Positions 38,873 through 41,650 of a stretch of DNA of 41,650 nucleotides are shown one piece after another; the first letter of the stretch is position 1; every line of letters begins with the position of its first letter. Below the pieces are notes generated by a model, which was given only the letters and a program-made list of their open reading frames with translations, had not been told where the DNA came from and ran no database searches. A program made the translations under genes and the position numbers. This DNA comes from Acidobacteriota bacterium (GTDB taxonomy: Bacteria; Acidobacteriota; Blastocatellia; Pyrinomonadales; Pyrinomonadaceae), in NCBI GenBank assembly GCA_018269075.1, contig JAFDVJ010000074.1, positions 1 to 41,650 of the forward strand, read 5' to 3'.

Positions 38873-39847
38873 ATGTTTGACTTAATCATTATCGGCGCCG
38901 GACCGGCCGGGATTTCGGCGGCTTACGAGGCGCAAAAAGCGGGGCTCGACTATCTGGTCGTCGAAAAGAATCTGATCGGCAGCACGATCTATCAGTATCC
39001 GATCGGGCTGACCGTCTTTTCGACCGTCGACGAGCTCGAATTCAACGCGGGCGAGCTCCGCCCGGCACGCGAAAAGCCGACGCGCGAGGAGCTTTTGAAC
39101 TATTACGTGCGGTTCGTGCTCGACAATAATCTCAACGTCCGGACCGAGGAAGAAGTCCGCGGCGTCGAAAAATTATCCGACAATCATTTCCGGATCACGA
39201 CCGATAAAGACATTTACGAATCGCGGGCGGTGCTTTTCGCGATCGGCGCGATGGATCACGTCCGGCGGCTCGGCGTGCCGGGCGAGGATCTGCCGAAGGT
39301 TCATCATCTGTTTCGCGAAACCTTTCCGTATGTCCGGAAAAACGCGATGGTCGTCGGCGGCGGCAATTCGGCCGGCGAAGCGGCGCTCTTTCTCGCGCAG
39401 GCCGGCGCGAACGCGATCCTCGCGATCTTTCGCGCGGACTGGGAAAATAACGATCCGAAACAGGGCTGCATCAAATACTGGGTCAAGCAGCCGCTCGAAG
39501 AAGAGCTCTCGAAGGAATGCCTCAACGTCTATTTTCTCAAACGCGTCGTCGAGATCCGCGACCGCGAGATCGTCCTCGAAAACGAGGACGGCCGGATCGA
39601 GACCTTTCCGAACGACGTCGTCTTCATCCTGATCGGCGCCGACGCCGAGCTCGGCCTGCTGACCAATCTCGGCGTCGAGACGCGTCCCGGCCGCTACGGG
39701 ACGGTGCCGGTTTACGACGAGGAAACCTTCGAGACGAATGTTCCGGGCGTCTACGTCGTCGGCCATTTCACCGAAGCGCGGCATATCGCCGGCGCGATCA
39801 AGACGCCGAAGAAGATCGTTCCGCTGATCGCCGCCAGGCTCAAATGA
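38873..39847 (+). CDS. ypdA: YpdA-like FAD/NAD(P) disulfide reductase
   Basis: A 324-residue two-dinucleotide-fold flavoprotein. FDLIIIGAGPAGISAAYEAQ binds FAD, VVGGGNSAGEAALFLAQAGA binds NADPH, and VPGVYVVGHFTEARHIAGAI is the second FAD segment. The overall match is to YpdA, the bacillithiol-disulfide reductase of Firmicutes, and not to thioredoxin reductase, since there is no CxxC. Firmicutes YpdA has a conserved Cys in GGGPCG; here this position is Ala12 (GAGPAG), so catalysis would have to differ or the substrate is another. The stop codon overlaps the GATGTCG array. Two secreted-protein genes follow. Confidence 0.82.
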   Translation: MFDLIIIGAGPAGISAAYEAQKAGLDYLVVEKNLIGSTIYQYPIGLTVFSTVDELEFNAGELRPAREKPTREELLNYYVRFVLDNNLNVRTEEEVRGVEKLSDNHFRITTDKDIYESRAVLFAIGAMDHVRRLGVPGEDLPKVHHLFRETFPYVRKNAMVVGGGNSAGEAALFLAQAGANAILAIFRADWENNDPKQGCIKYWVKQPLEEELSKECLNVYFLKRVVEIRDREIVLENEDGRIETFPNDVVFILIGADAELGLLTNLGVETRPGRYGTVPVYDEETFETNVPGVYVVGHFTEARHIAGAIKTPKKIVPLIAARLK

Positions 39848-39873
39848 TGTCGGATGTCGGATGTCGGATGTCG
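39846..39873 (+). repeat. GATGTCG heptamer array
   Basis: Four perfect GATGTCG units that begin inside the ypdA stop codon (TGA at 39845-39847). No inverted partner is visible within the next kilobase. Confidence 0.9.
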
Positions 39874-39901
39874 AAATTCGAGAGATTTGTGAGGGGATTT
39901 T

Positions 39902-40555
39902 ATGAAAAGTAAGAAAATAATCGTTGGGTGGTGGCTGTCGATCATTCTGGCGGTCGGCGGGCTCGCGGTTTTCGGGCAGGAAAATGCGACGAGCGGCGTG
40001 ATCGGGACCGACGACGGTTATCTGCTCGCTTACAACGGCCTGAAGACCTCGTTTCACATCGAATTCAAAGGCCGGGATTTCGAGAAGAAGGATTCGAATC
40101 ATCCGGCTTTCTGGATCGACGGAAAGCTGATTCAGGTGATCCCGGTGACGCGCGGCGATTTCTGGAAGCCGCAGCCCGACGCGAAGACCGAACCGACCGC
40201 CGAAGAACTGCTCGAAGCGCACCGGAAATGGGAGAGCGATTATATCGGCGGGCAGCTCGGCATCAAGCTCGCCGTGACGAGCGAATACCTCGAAATCGGG
40301 CCGCAAAGAAAGGCTTTGTTCTGGTCGTTCCCGATCCCGAAGGATCTCGGAGCCCCGGTATCGCACCAGCTTTTCCTGACGACGACGCTCGGAAAAGACG
40401 TGCTCGTCCTGTCGGCCGGGCCCGAAAAGGCCGAGGACTTTCAAGCGTTCAAAAGCTATCTGCTGAATTCGATGAAGACCTTGAAAACGAGCGAAAAGCC
40501 CTACGACATCAAGGATCTCGCCGATAAAATAAAAGCCGGCAAGCCGATCGATTAA
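39902..40555 (+). CDS. Secreted protein of unknown function, paralogue 1
   Basis: A 217-residue protein with a signal peptide (KKIIVGWWLSIILAVGGLAV). The mature part shows no known motif. It shares long segments with the gene at 40742: EELLEAHRKWESDYIGG is nearly identical, as are ALFWSFPxPKDLG, LFLTTxxGKxxLxL and the C-terminal SEKPxxIxxxxxKIKxxKPxD. The charged helix (LLEAHRKWESDYIG) seems to be the family core. The stop codon lies inside a small hairpin, AGCCG/CGGCT, a feature the paralogue shares. No function can be assigned. Confidence 0.8.
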   Translation: MKSKKIIVGWWLSIILAVGGLAVFGQENATSGVIGTDDGYLLAYNGLKTSFHIEFKGRDFEKKDSNHPAFWIDGKLIQVIPVTRGDFWKPQPDAKTEPTAEELLEAHRKWESDYIGGQLGIKLAVTSEYLEIGPQRKALFWSFPIPKDLGAPVSHQLFLTTTLGKDVLVLSAGPEKAEDFQAFKSYLLNSMKTLKTSEKPYDIKDLADKIKAGKPID

Positions 40556-40705
40556 CCGGCTGAAACGTGAAGCCAAAAGACCGGCGCGGCCGGGAAAACG
40601 GGCGACGCAGAGCGTCCGGAGAAAGAAAAACCGCGAATCGCCGCCGGTCCGAAAAAAAGTTCGCGGCCAGCGTTCCGGTTCGTTCCGGGCGGTCTGAAAT
40701 TGGGC

Positions 40706-40711
40706 TATAAT
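40706..40711 (+). promoter_or_regulatory. -10 element of paralogue 2
   Basis: A TATAAT 31 nt before the ATG of the second paralogue. The corresponding -35 (TTCCGG, 17-bp spacer) is weak. The gene also has its own AAGGAG site, so it may be transcribed separately from paralogue 1. Confidence 0.4.
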
Positions 40712-40741
40712 AAAAGATCAATCCATAATAAAGGAGCTGCT

Positions 40742-41416
40742 ATGAAATTAAAGATATTCGCCTCATCGTTGTTTGTTTTGTTATTCGTCCTCGGCGCTCT
40801 GCCGCTCGCCGCCCAGAAGGTCGAGACCGCGCCGGCCGAGCCCGAAATGGGCGTTTTTATGATCCGCACCGACACCGGCGCGCTGATCATCAAAAACAGT
40901 CCGAAGCTGTCCTTCACGCTGGAATTCAGGGGCCAGGAGATCAAGACGCTCAAATCCGACCATCCGGTCTTCCGGGTCGACGGGCGGCTCGTTCAGGTCG
41001 TCAACGTCGATTTCGAAAACTACTGGCAGCCGGCGGCCGGCGCGAAGACCGAGCCGACCGAGCAGGAGCTGCTCGAAGCGCACCGGAAATGGGAGAGCGA
41101 TTATATCGGCGGCGAACTCAACTCCCGCCTGTCGCTGACCTCGGAAAATCTGGAAATCGTCGGGAAGAAAAAAGCGCTGTTCTGGTCGTTTCCGATGCCG
41201 AAGGATCTCGGTTCCGATTATTCGCACACTCTTTTTCTGACGACGCTGATCGGGAAGAACATCCTCGGGCTCAACGCCTCGGTCGGGCTGACCGACGACC
41301 TGAAGGAATTCAAGGCCTATCTGCTCACCGTGATGAACACCTTGAATTTAAGCGAAAAGCCGTTTAACATACAGGAAATCTCCAAAAAAATTAAAGAGAA
41401 AAAGCCGGTCGATTAA
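40742..41416 (+). CDS. Secreted protein of unknown function, paralogue 2
   Basis: A 224-residue protein with a signal peptide (MKLKIFASSLFVLLFVLGAL, then PLAAQ). It is a tandem duplicate of the gene at 39902, with the same LLEAHRKWESDYIGG helix and the same overall length. The ATG at 40742 follows AAGGAG with a 5-nt gap, which decides the start over an upstream in-frame codon at 40700. AGCCGG (41403-41408) and CCGGCT (41418-41423) form a hairpin around the stop codon. It is followed 21 nt later by recQ. Confidence 0.82.
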   Translation: MKLKIFASSLFVLLFVLGALPLAAQKVETAPAEPEMGVFMIRTDTGALIIKNSPKLSFTLEFRGQEIKTLKSDHPVFRVDGRLVQVVNVDFENYWQPAAGAKTEPTEQELLEAHRKWESDYIGGELNSRLSLTSENLEIVGKKKALFWSFPMPKDLGSDYSHTLFLTTLIGKNILGLNASVGLTDDLKEFKAYLLTVMNTLNLSEKPFNIQEISKKIKEKKPVD

Positions 41417-41437
41417 ACCGGCTCGCAGAATGAATTT

Positions 41438-41650
41438 ATGACTCTTGCACGCGCCCGTGAAATCCTCAAAAATCGTTTCGGGTACGATTCTTTTCGAATG
41501 AACCAGCAGGCGGCGATCGAAGCCGTCCTCGCGAAAAAAGACTGCGTCGTCCTGATGCCGACCGGCGGCGGAAAATCGCTCTGCTACCAGATTCCGGCGC
41601 TCATTTTCGACGGGCTGACGCTCGTCGTCTCGCCGCTGATCGCGCTGATG
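41438..41650 (+). CDS. recQ: ATP-dependent DNA helicase RecQ, 3' truncated by window end
   Basis: The first 71 codons only. [20 protein letters not shown] then [20 protein letters not shown] precede the Walker [16 protein letters not shown] (residues 41-55), and [12 protein letters not shown] is motif Ia. [11 protein letters not shown] is the Q-motif region of RecQ helicases, which unwind recombination and fork structures 3'-5'. The rest of the helicase, RQC and HRDC domains lie beyond the window. Confidence 0.93.
   Translation, partial: MTLARAREILKNRFGYDSFRMNQQAAIEAVLAKKDCVVLMPTGGGKSLCYQIPALIFDGLTLVVSPLIALM

Overview
This window is GC-rich, densely coded chromosomal DNA, most likely from an Acidobacteriota bacterium, probably class Blastocatellia (Pyrinomonadaceae-like). 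That placement is an inference from gene content: a winged-helix/TPR membrane regulator, a YpdA-like flavoprotein of the bacillithiol-pathway type, an MM0924-type small protein, cyanophycin metabolism in an apparent heterotroph, and secreted proteins without known domains. No rRNA, tRNA, CRISPR array, phage or transposase gene was found.

Layout. 0-1 kb: the 3' part of a tandem DUF3108 protein and its terminator. 1.2-3.9 kb: a Fur-type promoter followed by feoA, feoB and a 46-residue FeoB-associated cysteine-rich membrane protein. 4-9.5 kb: a cyanophycin module (cyanophycinase, cyanophycin synthetase and, convergent, an isoaspartyl dipeptidase) split by a four-helix-bundle gene sitting between inverted heptamer arrays. 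9.7-12.2 kb: a Cu+-type P1B ATPase behind a MerR-type promoter (20-bp spacer containing a dyad). 12.4-16.5 kb: an L-arabinokinase-like GHMP kinase, an acyl-CoA synthetase and an SDR. 16.7-19.3 kb: a cysteine-containing MerR regulator and a secreted helical protein. 19.5-21 kb: pdxJ with a family 2 glycosyltransferase. 21.3-24.2 kb: a C-terminal processing protease and an RlmI-like methyltransferase. 24.4-29.3 kb: a co-directional run of pfkA, greA, a CDP-alcohol phosphatidyltransferase, a PGPGW-like membrane protein, a small DUF3592-like protein, accC and an MM0924-type protein. 29.4-33.7 kb: a secreted NlpC/P60 hydrolase, erpA, an unknown gene with a strong ribosome binding site and a divergent winged-helix/TPR regulator. 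33.7-37.3 kb: mrp, a UDG-family protein, a secreted protein, an ArsC/Spx-like protein and ygfZ, the last four joined by 3-4 nt gaps or overlaps. 38-41.65 kb: a small unknown gene, a YpdA-like flavoprotein, two tandem secreted paralogues and the start of recQ.

The most unusual content is not a gene. At about a dozen places, nearly all at gene boundaries, there are short arrays of 7-bp (sometimes 8-bp) units. At most loci the array faces an inverted copy of itself, making a large potential hairpin. The unit sequence differs between loci (CAAAGAT, GATTTGC, GGATTTC, GTCGAGA, GACTTAA, GCGGGCG, GATGTCG types) while the 7-bp period and the head-to-head layout recur. One family (CAAAGAT) has three copies with well-conserved outer flanks, so it is a defined element. 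Arrays have entered coding sequence in ygfZ and have supplied the start codon of the MerR gene; one pair brackets the four-helix-bundle gene. Two REPIN-like elements (GGAG plus hairpin, in inverted pairs) with a shared core are also present.

Genes in likely functional relation: feoA-feoB-FeoB-associated protein (Fe2+ uptake); cyanophycinase, CphA and isoaspartyl dipeptidase (a nitrogen-storage cycle); the MerR regulator and the MerR-type copA promoter (plausible pair, not adjacent); erpA, mrp and ygfZ (Fe-S cluster handling, in separate transcription units).
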